64,000 bases of DNA from Falsiroseomonas selenitidurans (GTDB taxonomy: Bacteria > Pseudomonadota > Alphaproteobacteria > Acetobacterales > Acetobacteraceae): the NCBI RefSeq assembly GCF_012103215.1, contig NZ_JAAVNE010000008.1, positions 90,304 to 154,303 of the forward strand, in the 5' to 3' direction. The notes beneath the pieces are model-generated. The model saw nothing but the letters and a program-made list of their open reading frames with translations. It did no database searches and had not been told where the DNA came from. Positions within the stretch are counted from its first letter, which is position 1, and the number at the start of each line of letters is the position of its first letter. Shown piece after piece: positions 1 to 8,440 of the stretch. A program made the position numbers and the translations under genes.

Positions 1-904
1 CACCGATGCCGGCGGCTCCATCCGCATCCCTGCCGCCTATTGCGGGCTGGTCGGCGTGAAGCCGAGCTATGGCCGGATCCCGCAATGGCCGCATGGCGCC
101 TTTTCCGGCGTGGCCTGTGCCGGGCCAATGACGCGCAGCGTGCGCGATGCGGCGTTGATGATGTCTGCCATGGCGCGCCACGACCTGCGCGACCCGGTCA
201 GCCTGCCAGATGATCGGCGGGACTGGCGCGACGGCATGGACCAGGGCGTTGCCGGGCTGCGGGTGGCGGTGGTGCGCCGGCTGGGCTTCGACCCGCCGCT
301 GGATGCGGAAGGGGAGGCCGCGCTGCAGGTGGCCGCCCGCCTGCTGGCCGAACAGGGCGCCATCGTCGAGGATTCAGACCCCGACCTGCCGGACACGCGG
401 GCCATCTTCTCCCGCGTCTGGGGCGTGGCGATCGCCCGCCTCTGGAGCGGCACGCCGGAGGGAAAGCGCGGCGCGCTGGATGACGGGATCGAGGAAGTGG
501 CGCGCCGGATGGGCGACATGAGTGCGGCGGATTTCCTCGGGGCCGACATGCTGCGGGTGGAATGCGCCCATGCCATGGCCCGCTTCCACCAGCGATACGA
601 CCTGATCCTGACCGCGGCCACGCCGACCGCCGCCTTCGACGCGGATGCGCCCACCATCAAGCCGGTGGAGGCGCTGTGGCGCGACTGGGCGCCCTGGACC
701 TTCGCCTTCAACCTGACCCGCCAGCCCGCCATCGCCGTGCCGATCGGCCTGGACGAGGAAGGCATGCCGCGCGGCGTGCAGGTGGCGGCGGCGCTGTACC
801 GCGACGACCTGGCCTTCCGCGCCGCCCGCGCGCTGGAACGCGCCGCCAGCCTGCCCCTGGCCAATCCGGAAGAAACCGGGCAGATGCGGGCCAAGCTGAA
901 CTAG
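1..904 (+). CDS. Amidase signature family protein (5' end cut by window edge)
   Basis: This is the C-terminal part of an amidase of the Ser-cisSer-Lys family, which hydrolyses carboxamides in the cytoplasm. The first visible residues read TDAGGSIRIPAAYCG, the conserved block that carries the nucleophilic serine (in GGSIR), followed by GLVGVKPSYGR. The catalytic lysine and the Gly/Ser-rich linker lie upstream of the window. About 300 residues remain of a family length near 450-500. The frame is open from base 2, so no start is given; the GTG at 56 is internal. The stop TAG is at 902-904. An FAH-family enzyme and a Bug receptor follow on the same strand with short gaps, suggesting one catabolic operon. 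The substrate is unknown. Confidence 0.9.
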   Translation, partial: TDAGGSIRIPAAYCGLVGVKPSYGRIPQWPHGAFSGVACAGPMTRSVRDAALMMSAMARHDLRDPVSLPDDRRDWRDGMDQGVAGLRVAVVRRLGFDPPLDAEGEAALQVAARLLAEQGAIVEDSDPDLPDTRAIFSRVWGVAIARLWSGTPEGKRGALDDGIEEVARRMGDMSAADFLGADMLRVECAHAMARFHQRYDLILTAATPTAAFDADAPTIKPVEALWRDWAPWTFAFNLTRQPAIAVPIGLDEEGMPRGVQVAAALYRDDLAFRAARALERAASLPLANPEETGQMRAKLN

Positions 905-956
905 CGGTCCGAAAGGCTCTGTCGGCCCGCTTTGCTGGAACGAGGGGAATTCGACG

Positions 957-1838
957 ATGCGGCTGGTGACATTCACGCGCCCGGGCAAGCTGCAGCAGGA
1001 AGTCGGCGCGCTGGGCGCCGGCGATGCGGTGCTGGACCTGGCGGCGGCGGAGCCCCTGCTGCGCGGCCAGTCCATGCTGGACCTGGCCGCCGCGCCGGCC
1101 CTGCTGGACAAGGCCCGCGTCGCCCTCGGCAAGGCCCCCGCCGTCGCCGGCGCCAAGCTCTGCGCGCCGATCCCGCGCACGCCGAAGAACGTGTTCTGCG
1201 TGGGCAAGAACTACCACGAGCACGCGAAGGAATTCGCCGGCTCCGGCTTCGATGGCGGTGCCAAGGACGTGGTGCCGCCCTTTCCCGTGGTGTTCTCCAA
1301 GCCGCACACCAGCATCATCGCCCAGGGCGAGAAGATCCTCGGCCACCTCGATCCGACCGGCGGCCTTGATTATGAGGGCGAGCTCGGCGTCGTCATCGGC
1401 CAGGGCGGGCGGGGCATCGCCAAGGCGGACGCGCTGCGCCATGTCTTCGGCTACACCATCATCAACGACGTCACCGCGCGCCATCTGCAGAAGCGCCACA
1501 GCCAGTGGATCCTGGGCAAGGGCCTGGACAGCTTCTGCCCCATGGGGCCCGCGATCCTGACCGCGGATGAGGTGCCGGACCCGACGCAGCTCGTGGTCAC
1601 CACCTGGGTGAATGGCGAACGCCGCCAGCACGCCCCGGTGGCCGACCTCATCTTCGACATCCCGACCCTGATCGAGGCGATCAGCGCCGCCGTGACGCTG
1701 GAGCCGGGCGATGTCATCGCCACCGGCACGCCGGCCGGCGTCGGCATCGGCTTCAACCCGCCCGTCTTCCTGCAATCCGGCGACGTGGTGCGGATCGAGA
1801 TCACGGGCATCGGCGTGCTGGAGAACCCGGTCGCCTGA
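957..1838 (+). CDS. Fumarylacetoacetate hydrolase family protein
   Basis: A 293-residue enzyme of the FAH superfamily, which cleaves or decarboxylates 2-oxo or beta-diketo acids with a divalent metal, often in aromatic or sugar-acid catabolism. The metal-binding pair appears in LDYEGELGVVIG, and the third acidic ligand is probably the Asp of FGYTIINDVTARH. The end has the usual GDVIATGTPAGVG and GDVVRIEITGIG blocks. It starts at ATG 957, after a purine-rich GAGGGGAATTCGACG leader, 52 bases after the amidase stop. A Bug receptor gene begins 35 bases downstream, so uptake and degradation of one compound is a reasonable guess. The exact reaction cannot be told from sequence. Confidence 0.93.
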   Translation: MRLVTFTRPGKLQQEVGALGAGDAVLDLAAAEPLLRGQSMLDLAAAPALLDKARVALGKAPAVAGAKLCAPIPRTPKNVFCVGKNYHEHAKEFAGSGFDGGAKDVVPPFPVVFSKPHTSIIAQGEKILGHLDPTGGLDYEGELGVVIGQGGRGIAKADALRHVFGYTIINDVTARHLQKRHSQWILGKGLDSFCPMGPAILTADEVPDPTQLVVTTWVNGERRQHAPVADLIFDIPTLIEAISAAVTLEPGDVIATGTPAGVGIGFNPPVFLQSGDVVRIEITGIGVLENPVA

Positions 1839-1873
1839 CGCCAAGCCTGCTTCACAAGGGAGGAAAACAACCA

Positions 1874-2845
1874 ATGAACCGTCGTACCCTGCTGGGCGCC
1901 ACCGCCGCGCTGCCCTTTGCCGGCCAGGCCCTGGCGCAGGCGGATTTCCCCAGCCGCAGCATGACCATGGTGGTCGCCTTCCCGCCCGGCGGCCAGGCGG
2001 ACCTCGCCGCGCGGCCGATCGCCGCCGCGATGGAGAAGGTGCTCGGCCAGTCCGTGGTGGTGCAGAACCGCGGCGGCGCCGCCGGGGCCATCGGCAACGC
2101 CCATGTCGCGCGCAGCGCGGCGGATGGCTACACGATGCTGATGGCGCTGTCCTCGCTGGCCGTGATCCCGGAGGCGGAGAAGCTGTTCGGCCGCACCCCG
2201 CCCTATACGGTGGAGCAGTTCGCGCCGATCGCGCTGGTCAATGCGGACCCGACCATGCTGGCGGTGCCGGCCAGCGCGCCCTGGCGGACGATGGAGGAGT
2301 TCATCGCCGCGGCGAAGGCGAACCCGGGCAGCATCCCCTACGGCTCCTCCGGCACCTATGGCACGCTGCACGTGGCGATGGAGATGCTGGCCGCGGCTGC
2401 CGGCTTCAAGGCGCTGCACGTGCCCTTCGGCGGCGCCGGCCCGGCCATCACCGCGCTGCTCGGCGGCCAGGTCCAGGCGCTGGCCTCGGCGCCCGGCACG
2501 CTGACGCAGCATGTGCGCTCCGGCCGCGTGCGGGTGCTGGGCTGCTGGGGCAGGGAACGCGTCGCCGCCTTCCCGGATGTGCCCACCTTCATGGAGAAGG
2601 GCTTCTCCGAGGTGGAATTCTACATCTGGGCCGGGCTGTTCGTGCCGGCGGCCACCCCCGCCCCGGTGCAGGCCAGGCTGCGCGAGGCGGTGCGCCGCGC
2701 GGCGCAGGATCCGGTGACGGTGAACGCCTTCAACGCCGCCGGCGCGCCGGTGGCCTATCTCGACGCGCCGGCGTTCAAGACCTTCTTCGAGCAGGACAGC
2801 GCGCGGCTGCTGCGCGCAGTGGCGCGCATCGGCAAGGTGGAATAG
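1874..2845 (+). CDS. Bug (TctC) family periplasmic substrate-binding protein
   Basis: A 323-residue periplasmic receptor of the tripartite tricarboxylate transporter type. The N-terminus MNRRTLLGATAALPF...AGQALAQ is a twin-arginine-like export signal cleaved after ALAQ. Mature-protein hallmarks are MVVAFPPGGQADLAARPIA, the VVQNRGGAAG block, and YGSSGTYGTLHVAMEM in the ligand pocket. A strong ribosome site (GGGAGGAAAACAACC) precedes ATG 1874; the same 15 bases precede the CBS gene at 53860. No TctA or TctB membrane subunit is nearby, so this is an orphan receptor. Bug proteins bind small carboxylates or amides; the adjacent amidase and FAH-family genes are the best hint to the ligand. Confidence 0.95.
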   Translation: MNRRTLLGATAALPFAGQALAQADFPSRSMTMVVAFPPGGQADLAARPIAAAMEKVLGQSVVVQNRGGAAGAIGNAHVARSAADGYTMLMALSSLAVIPEAEKLFGRTPPYTVEQFAPIALVNADPTMLAVPASAPWRTMEEFIAAAKANPGSIPYGSSGTYGTLHVAMEMLAAAAGFKALHVPFGGAGPAITALLGGQVQALASAPGTLTQHVRSGRVRVLGCWGRERVAAFPDVPTFMEKGFSEVEFYIWAGLFVPAATPAPVQARLREAVRRAAQDPVTVNAFNAAGAPVAYLDAPAFKTFFEQDSARLLRAVARIGKVE

Positions 2846-2849
2846 GGCA

Positions 2850-2878
2850 GGGCGCGCCCCCGGCCCGGGGGCGCGCCC
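2850..2878. terminator. GC-rich hairpin between convergent genes
   Basis: A perfect 14-bp inverted repeat (GGGCGCGCCCCCGG at 2850-2863 and its complement at 2865-2878) lies in the 40-bp space between the Bug gene and the converging ABC receptor gene. It has no T-tract. Its position suggests a bidirectional transcription terminator. Role inferred from position and structure only. Confidence 0.6.
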
Positions 2879-2885
2879 GCCGGGC

Positions 2886-4502
2886 TCAGGCGCCCCAGTT
2901 GCGGGCGGAGAAATCCATCACGAAGGACTTGGCCGGCTGCCAGGGCAGGTCCTTGCGCTTGCCGGTGAAGTTCGCGGTCTGGAACAGCACCGTATAGGCG
3001 GGGTCCTCGCGCTCGGTCAGCGTGAGCAGGCGGCGGAAGGTGGCGCGGCGCTTCGCCAGGTCGCCTTCCGTCTGCAGCGCCTCCATCAGCTTCGGCGATT
3101 CCGGGTTCTGCCACTGGCCGCTGGCCCAGGTCTGGCCGCCCGGCGCATAGACGGACATCGGCGCCACCGGGTCGTTGAACACGGCGGTGTTGGAATTGTC
3201 GCACAGGCCGCGGCCTGCGAAGCGGCCGAGCACCTGGCCCCAATTCTCCTTCATCTCGATCTGCACGTTCAGCCCGGCCTGGCGCCAGCCCTCGACCAGG
3301 ATCTGGGAGGAGGCGACCTGCAGCGTGTAGTAGTTGTTCAGCAGCTGGTAGGGGATCGGCTGGCCCTGGTAGTTCGCCTGCCGCAGCAGGCGGCGGGCCT
3401 CGGCCAGGTCGAAGCGCGGCGCCTCCCAGTCGGCGAGGTACATGTCGCCATAGACTTCCCATTGCAGGCCGCGCGGCACCGCGGTGCGGCCGCCCCACAG
3501 GCTGTCGACGATCGATTGCCGGTCGATGCTGTGCGACATGGCGCGGCGCACCAGCGGGTTGGCCAGCACCGGATGCGTCTTGTCCCAGACGATCAGGCGG
3601 TTGTTGTTGATCGGCCCGCCGACCACCTCATGCCGCGGGCTGCGCTCGATGCCCTGGATCTGGTCCGGCGGCAGGTCGCAGATGAAGTCCCAGTCGCCCG
3701 CCTGCAGCCCGGCGACGCGCGCGGCGACATCCGGCACCTCGACGAAGCGGATGCGCTTCAGCGGCGGGCGGCCGCCCCAGTATTCGTCATGCGCTTCCAG
3801 CACCAGATCCTGGCCCGGGCGGAAGGACGCCACGCGGTAGGGCCCGGTGCCGACCGGCTTGCGCGCCCAGTCGAGCCAGGTGGCGGCCTGCGCGAAGGCG
3901 GCGCGGGAGAAGATGGCGCCCGTCGTGCGCGTCAGGCGGCCTTCCAGCGTCACATCCGGCACGGCGTTGACGAAGCGCACGGTGCGGCGGTCGACCACCT
4001 CCATGCGCTCGAAATTCGGGAAATGCGCGCGGCTGATCGCGGCGGCCTCGGGCGGCGGCGTCTTGCCGGCACCGCCGGCGGTGGTGGAGACGAACAGGCC
4101 GCGATTGTCAGCCGGCAGGCCGGTCCACATGCGCTGGTTGGAGAAGGTGAAGGCGACGTCCTCCGCCTCCATCACGCGGCCATCATGCATCCGCACGTCG
4201 TCGCGCAGCGTGAGTTCCAGCGTCTTCGCATCGATGCGGCGCCAGGAGGTCGCCAGCACCGCCTCGGCCCGCTGCGTGCGCACCCAGTCGATGCCGATCA
4301 GCGGTTCGGAAAAGCTCGGCATGATGCGGAAGCCGACATTCGACTGTTCGCGCATCGGCTCCAGCGTGCCGGAGATGCTGACGATCTGCACGGCGACGGT
4401 GATGGAAGGCCGCGTGTCCGGCCCGGCATTCTGCGCGATGGCGAAGCGCGGCAGCAGCGATGCGCCGGCCGCGGCGCCGAGGATGTGTCTGCGCTGGATC
4501 AT
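2886..4502 (-). CDS. ABC transporter substrate-binding protein, peptide/nickel (SBP5) family
   Basis: A 538-residue extracellular solute-binding protein family 5 member. The ATG at 4502 gives MIQRRHILGAAAGASLLPRF, a twin-arginine-like signal ending in AIAQ. An upstream in-frame ATG at 4571 would add 23 residues ahead of the signal and is rejected. SBP5 hallmarks include the ELTLRDDVRMHDGR block followed by AEDVAFTF, the PVGTGPYRV motif, and VRRAMSHSIDR in lobe two. Such proteins deliver peptides, opines or metal chelates to an ABC importer. No permease or ATPase gene is adjacent. The M20 peptidase gene is divergent across a 149-bp gap, which may couple peptide capture and hydrolysis (inference). 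Confidence 0.92.
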   Translation of the reverse strand: MIQRRHILGAAAGASLLPRFAIAQNAGPDTRPSITVAVQIVSISGTLEPMREQSNVGFRIMPSFSEPLIGIDWVRTQRAEAVLATSWRRIDAKTLELTLRDDVRMHDGRVMEAEDVAFTFSNQRMWTGLPADNRGLFVSTTAGGAGKTPPPEAAAISRAHFPNFERMEVVDRRTVRFVNAVPDVTLEGRLTRTTGAIFSRAAFAQAATWLDWARKPVGTGPYRVASFRPGQDLVLEAHDEYWGGRPPLKRIRFVEVPDVAARVAGLQAGDWDFICDLPPDQIQGIERSPRHEVVGGPINNNRLIVWDKTHPVLANPLVRRAMSHSIDRQSIVDSLWGGRTAVPRGLQWEVYGDMYLADWEAPRFDLAEARRLLRQANYQGQPIPYQLLNNYYTLQVASSQILVEGWRQAGLNVQIEMKENWGQVLGRFAGRGLCDNSNTAVFNDPVAPMSVYAPGGQTWASGQWQNPESPKLMEALQTEGDLAKRRATFRRLLTLTEREDPAYTVLFQTANFTGKRKDLPWQPAKSFVMDFSARNWGA

Positions 4503-4651
4503 GTGGGGGGCTCCCGTCCCGAAGGCCGCGGACGCTAGGCGCGGGGGGTGACCGGGCGATGACGCGGGCATGAAGGCTGCGCGATGGCGGCCCTTCCCAC
4601 GCCCTGTCGCGGATGCGACGCTGCCGGTGTTGCAGCAGGGAGTGGATGACC

Positions 4652-5836
4652 ATGTCAGCGGGGGCCAACATCATCACCTGGCTGTCTACACAACGCGCCT
4701 CGATGATCGAGGTGCTGCGCGAGATGGTCGACACCGATGGCGGGAGCTATGACAAGGAAGGCGTCGACAGGGTCGGCGCGCAGGTGGTGCGCTTCATGGC
4801 GCAGCATGGCATCCCCGTCGAAATCCTGCCGCAGCAGAAGCACGGCGACTGCATCCGCGCCATGCTGCCCGACGAGACCGGCCCCGGCGCCGGCACGGGC
4901 GGTGGCAATGCCCGGCAGAACATCCTGCTGATGGGCCATCGCGACACCGTCTTCCCGAAGGGCGAGCCGACGCGCCGCCCCTTCACCATCGAGGGTGACC
5001 GCGCCTTCGGCCCCGGCGTCGCCGACATGAAGGCGGGCCTGGTGATGAACATGTTCGTCCTGGCCGCCTTCCATAAATTCGGCGGCGCGCCCGGCCCGCT
5101 GGTGGCGCTGTTCACCGGCGACGAGGAGATCGGCTCCCCCGAAGGTCGCCCGGTGATCGAGGCGGAGGCGAAGGCCGCGCGGGTGGTCTTCAATTCGGAG
5201 CCTGGCCGGCCGACGGGCGGCATCGTCACCGGCCGCAAGGGCGGCGTGTTTTCCGTCTTCGACATCGAGGGCAAGGCGGCCCATTCCGGCGGCAATTTCG
5301 AAGCCGGCATCAGCGCCATCGGCGAGCTGGCGGCGAAGGTCACCGCGATCCACGCGCTGACCGACCTGCAGCGCGGCATCACGCTGAATGTCGGCCTGGT
5401 GACCGGCGGGCAGAGCGTCAACACGGTGGCCCCGCACGCCCAGGGCCAGATCGACCTGCGCTACGTGGAACCCGCGGACCGCGAGGAGGTGATGGCGAAG
5501 ATCCACGCCATCATCGACCGCTCCTTCATCCCCGGCACCCGCGCGAAGCTGACCATCAAGGGCGAGTTCCTGCCGCTGACGCAAAACCCGGAATCGGCGG
5601 CACTGTTCGCCACCTACCGCGAGGCCGCCCGCGAATCCGGCTTCGACCCCAGCGGCGAATTCTCCGGCGGCTGCGCCGACAGCGGCTTCACCGCGGCCAT
5701 GGGCGCGCCCACGCTCTGCGCCGTCGGCCCGGTCGGCGGCCGCGCCCATACGCCGGAGGAATACCTGGAACTCGACAGCCTGGTGCCGCGCGCGCAGACG
5801 GTGGCGCGCGCCATCCTGAAGCTCGGCCCGGCCTGA
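4652..5836 (+). CDS. M20 family metallopeptidase (CPG2/ArgE-like)
   Basis: A roughly 394-residue zinc amidohydrolase related to carboxypeptidase G2. Metal ligands are visible in order: GHRDTVFP (His), GVADMKAG (bridging Asp), TGDEEIGS (catalytic Glu-Glu) and GRAHTPEEY near the C-terminus (last His). The lid-domain motif KAAHSGG is also present. The family removes acyl or peptide groups from amino acids. ATG 4652 is chosen because AGGGAG lies nine bases upstream; ATG 4646 and ATG 4613 are in-frame alternatives with poor spacing or no site. No signal peptide is seen, so it is cytoplasmic. It is divergent from a peptide-type ABC receptor. A second M20 peptidase lies at 44.3 kb. Confidence 0.93.
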   Translation: MSAGANIITWLSTQRASMIEVLREMVDTDGGSYDKEGVDRVGAQVVRFMAQHGIPVEILPQQKHGDCIRAMLPDETGPGAGTGGGNARQNILLMGHRDTVFPKGEPTRRPFTIEGDRAFGPGVADMKAGLVMNMFVLAAFHKFGGAPGPLVALFTGDEEIGSPEGRPVIEAEAKAARVVFNSEPGRPTGGIVTGRKGGVFSVFDIEGKAAHSGGNFEAGISAIGELAAKVTAIHALTDLQRGITLNVGLVTGGQSVNTVAPHAQGQIDLRYVEPADREEVMAKIHAIIDRSFIPGTRAKLTIKGEFLPLTQNPESAALFATYREAARESGFDPSGEFSGGCADSGFTAAMGAPTLCAVGPVGGRAHTPEEYLELDSLVPRAQTVARAILKLGPA

Positions 5837-5848
5837 CACCCCGCGGTT

Positions 5849-5870
5849 GCCGGCGGAACGATCCGCCGGC
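5849..5870. terminator. Hairpin after the M20 peptidase gene
   Basis: A perfect 9-bp stem, GCCGGCGGA / TCCGCCGGC, with ACGA loop, sits 12 bases after the peptidase stop and 37 bases before the next gene. No T-tract follows. It may separate the two transcripts. Confidence 0.45.
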
Positions 5871-5907
5871 ATGATCCCCGCCCCGAAGTCCGGGGAGGGA
5901 CCGCCCG

Positions 5908-6627
5908 ATGCGCCTGCCGCTTGCCGCCCTGCTGCTGGGCGGCCCCATCCTGCTGGCCGGCTGCGCCGAAAAGGCGCCGCCGCAATCGGCGCAGGCCGCC
6001 GCCGTGCAGGCCCTGCCGCCCGGGCGGCTGACCCGCCCGGCCTCGCTGGAGCAGCGCCGGCGGATGGTGGTGGATATCTATGCCAGCCACCCCACCGATG
6101 CGCTCTCGGCCGAGGAGATGGCGCTGTACCGCCTGCTGATGGCGCATCGCGCCGCGCATGGCCTGCCGCCGGTGCCGCTCTCCCGCGCCCTCAGCATCAC
6201 CGCGGCGCGCCACGCAGTGGACACGGTGGAGAATCTGGGCGGCTTCCATGTGGGGGAGCCGGGCGAAAGCCGCGCCCATGCCTGGTCCTACATGCCCTAC
6301 GATGGCCGCAACCCCGCCACCTGGCCCGGCATGTGGGAAGCCCCTGGCCGCCTCGGCACCGGCTACCTGCCCGCCGCCTATGAGATCTCCACCGGCATCA
6401 CCGGCCCCGGCAACCCGCCGATGACCCCGGCCATCGCCATGCAGTCCTGGCGCGCCAGCCCGGCGCATGAGGATGTCATCCTCAACCGCGGCCAGTGGTC
6501 GCCCGCCCGGCTGCACTGGCGCGCCGTGGGCATCGGCCTGTATCGCGGCGTGGCGCATGTCTGGTGGGGGGCGGAGCCCGACCCCTCCGGCCAGGATGCC
6601 AGCCGCCCGACCATGGCCGGGCTCTGA
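5908..6627 (+). CDS. CAP (SCP/PR1) domain lipoprotein
   Basis: A 239-residue protein with a lipoprotein signal: a hydrophobic stretch followed by the lipobox LLAGC, lipidated Cys at residue 19. Residues about 70-230 form a CAP domain: a first helix with LYRLLMAHRAAHGLPPV, the conserved His in ITAARHAVDTV, the SWRASPAHEDVIL block and a closing VGIGLYRGVAHVWWG strand. Bacterial CAP proteins are exported and of mostly unknown function. ATG 5908 follows GGGGAGGGACCGCCCG. It probably sits on the periplasmic face of a membrane. The downstream neighbour is convergent, so this gene is likely monocistronic. Confidence 0.85.
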   Translation: MRLPLAALLLGGPILLAGCAEKAPPQSAQAAAVQALPPGRLTRPASLEQRRRMVVDIYASHPTDALSAEEMALYRLLMAHRAAHGLPPVPLSRALSITAARHAVDTVENLGGFHVGEPGESRAHAWSYMPYDGRNPATWPGMWEAPGRLGTGYLPAAYEISTGITGPGNPPMTPAIAMQSWRASPAHEDVILNRGQWSPARLHWRAVGIGLYRGVAHVWWGAEPDPSGQDASRPTMAGL

Positions 6628-6651
6628 TCGCCGCGCTGACGCGCGAGGCTA

Positions 6652-6740
6652 GAGCCGTTGCACCGCCAGCGAAGATGGTGAAACGGCTCCAGCTCATTGT
6701 TACGACGCATTTTCCGAGTCGCCTTGCGAAGCCGCAAGGC
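6652..6740. repeat. Two successive stem-loops between convergent genes
   Basis: Two inverted repeats lie in this 124-bp gap. The first pairs GAGCCGTT (6652-6659) with AACGGCTC (6682-6689), and CACC/GGTG extends the stem inward. The second is a perfect 8-bp stem, GCCTTGCG (6721-6728) with CGCAAGGC (6733-6740), extendable outward by TTCC/GGAA, 12 bases past the histidine phosphatase stop. They probably act as terminators for the two converging genes. Confidence 0.5.
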
Positions 6741-6751
6741 TTGGAAATTCT

Positions 6752-7327
6752 TTAGGATTCGATCGGCTGCCAGCCTTCCAGCAGCCGCCATTGGCCGCGG
6801 GTGAAGACGAAGCGGTTGCCGCCGCCCTCGCCGGGCTGGTCCTCCGCCCGGCTGATCGGCACGGCCTTCAGGTGGCACAGCAGCAGCGCGCCGACGCCGC
6901 CATGCGCCACCACCGCGACCTCCCCCGGCGGGGCTGCCGCCTCCACCGCGCGCAGCGCCGCGACGATGCGCGCCTGCGCATCCACCGCACGCTCCCACCC
7001 CCGCACCGAGTCCGTGGGGCGGGCGAAGAAGGCATCCGCCGTCGCCTCGAACTCCGTCTTCGGCAGGTAGCCCGTCGCGCTGCGGTCATTCTCCCCCAGC
7101 GCCGGATGCTCCGCGACCGCCAGCCCCCGATGCCCGGCCAGCAGCGCCGCCAGGTCCAGCGCCTTGCGCTCCGCACTGCTGAACACGCTGGCCACCCCCG
7201 CCACCCAGGGGTGCGCCAGCATCGCCCGTCCCCGCGCCAGGCCGCGCGGCGACAAGCCCCACTGCCCGATCGGCACCGAGGGGTCGATCACCACCTCCGG
7301 ATGGGTGATGAAATGGATCCGTGCCAT
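6752..7327 (-). CDS. Histidine phosphatase superfamily protein with altered RHG motif
   Basis: A 191-residue histidine phosphatase (phosphoglycerate-mutase fold). Visible catalytic parts are His9 (phospho-acceptor) in FITHPEV, the second-site Arg in SSAERKALD, a likely acid Glu in ALGENDRS and the second His in VVAHGGVG. The usual Arg-His-Gly triplet reads Thr-His-Pro here, so one phosphate-binding Arg is missing. The start is ATG 7327, and the thioesterase pair is divergent 72 bases away. Substrates of such family members range from phosphosugars to phosphoproteins; none can be assigned. It could be active with relaxed phosphate binding or be non-catalytic. Confidence 0.82.
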   Translation of the reverse strand: MARIHFITHPEVVIDPSVPIGQWGLSPRGLARGRAMLAHPWVAGVASVFSSAERKALDLAALLAGHRGLAVAEHPALGENDRSATGYLPKTEFEATADAFFARPTDSVRGWERAVDAQARIVAALRAVEAAAPPGEVAVVAHGGVGALLLCHLKAVPISRAEDQPGEGGGNRFVFTRGQWRLLEGWQPIES

Positions 7328-7399
7328 GACGCCCCAACCCCCGCTACGCCAGCTTTCCGACCCAACCCTACGCTACCACGAGCCAGCAAGGAGCCCCGC

Positions 7400-7783
7400 G
7401 TGACCCGCACCCCACCCCCCGACGCGCCGAAACTGCGCACCATCGCCATGCCGGCGGACGCCAACCCCTCCGGCGACATCTTCGGCGGCTGGCTGATGGG
7501 GTTGATGGACCTGGCCGCCGGCAACGCGGCCGGGCGGCGCGGCCGCGGCCGCGTCGCCACCATCGCCGTGGAAGGCATGAAATTCCACCGCCCCGTCCTG
7601 GTCGGCGACGAGGTCAGCATCTACGCCGACGTCATCGCCGTCGGCCGCACCTCCATGCGCATCGAGGTGGAAGCCTGGCGCCGCGAACGGTCGGAGGAGG
7701 AGATGTGCCTGGTGACCGAGGCCGTCTTCACCTTCGTCGCCATCGACGAGAACCGCAAACCCCGCGCGGTGCCCCCGGCATGA
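7400..7783 (+). CDS. Acyl-CoA thioesterase, hotdog fold (YciA-like)
   Basis: A 127-residue hotdog-fold acyl-CoA thioesterase of the YciA/BACH type, which hydrolyses acyl-CoA to free acid and CoA. The family block PSGDIFGGWLMGLMDLAAG carries the active-site acidic residue, followed by VEGMKFHRPVLVGDEV. GTG 7400 is the start: it has AAGGAG six bases upstream and directly precedes the conserved domain. The reading frame is open far upstream, but that region is antisense to the histidine phosphatase. Its stop overlaps the start of the next thioesterase by four bases (ATGA), so the two are translationally coupled. Confidence 0.9.
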   Translation: MTRTPPPDAPKLRTIAMPADANPSGDIFGGWLMGLMDLAAGNAAGRRGRGRVATIAVEGMKFHRPVLVGDEVSIYADVIAVGRTSMRIEVEAWRRERSEEEMCLVTEAVFTFVAIDENRKPRAVPPA

Positions 7784-8178
7784 ACCGCACCCACCGCATC
7801 CGCTGGTCCGAATGCGACCCCTATGGCCACATGAACCACGCGGCCTACCTGACCCTTTTCGAGGACCTGCGCGTCGCCCACTGGGCGCACCTCACCGGCC
7901 AGCCCATCGCCGCCACCCGCCCCGGCCCCGTCATCGCCCAACTTGAAATCCGCTACCTGCGCCCCGTCACCTTCGACGACACGGTGGACCTCACCTGCCA
8001 GGTCTCCAGCTTCCGGAACACCTCCTACGTCCAGGACTACACCCTGTCGAAGGACGGCACCCCCTGCTGCACCGCCCGCGCCATCTGCGTCGTCACCCGC
8101 CAGGACACCGGCGCCAAGGTGCCACTGACCGACGCCTGGCGGCAGGCCCTGGTGGCGGAAGGCGCCGTGGCGGGGTGA
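7780..8178 (+). CDS. Acyl-CoA thioesterase, 4-hydroxybenzoyl-CoA thioesterase family
   Basis: A 132-residue hotdog-fold protein of the 4HBT family. The catalytic Asp is in WSECDPYGHMNHAAY, the standard signature, followed by LEIRYLRPVTFDDTVDL. ATG 7780 overlaps the preceding thioesterase stop in an ATGA junction, so both proteins are made from one mRNA. The pair of two different hotdog enzymes suggests CoA recycling or release of aromatic or short-chain acids, but the acyl group cannot be named. The palindromic element begins about 25 bases after the stop. Confidence 0.9.
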   Translation: MNRTHRIRWSECDPYGHMNHAAYLTLFEDLRVAHWAHLTGQPIAATRPGPVIAQLEIRYLRPVTFDDTVDLTCQVSSFRNTSYVQDYTLSKDGTPCCTARAICVVTRQDTGAKVPLTDAWRQALVAEGAVAG

Positions 8179-8204
8179 CAGGGAGGGTGTGCTGGTTGTC
8201 TGCA

Positions 8205-8382
8205 GGGAGGGCTCCGCCCTCCCCGCACCCTTCCCGCCAAAGGGCGGCGGCCCTTTGGAAACCCATGAGACTTGAGCAGGCGAGGAGAGGGGGCCGGAGC
8301 GACCGCCTGATCGGCGGAACCGCTGGCCCCCTCTCCTCGCCGGCTCAAAGGTCCTCGCGGTCCAGGGGGCCGCGCCCCCTGG
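8205..8382. repeat. Intergenic palindrome cluster (four stem-loops)
   Basis: The 262-bp gap between convergent genes holds four inverted repeats. They are: an 8-bp stem at 8205-8212/8216-8223; a 9-bp stem at 8237-8245/8250-8258 (CCAAAGGGC); a long stem pairing 8272-8295 with 8325-8348, 23 of 24 bases matched, around a 29-base loop; and a 9-bp stem at 8362-8370/8374-8382. No reading frame here looks real. The layout fits a mosaic intergenic repeat of the REP/BIME sort, or a double terminator. Whether copies exist elsewhere in the genome cannot be seen. Confidence 0.7.
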
Positions 8383-8440
8383 TGGGGGGTGCAGGGGGGC
8401 AAAGCCCGCCCTGCGAATCACCCAGCGCCGCCGCCCCCGG

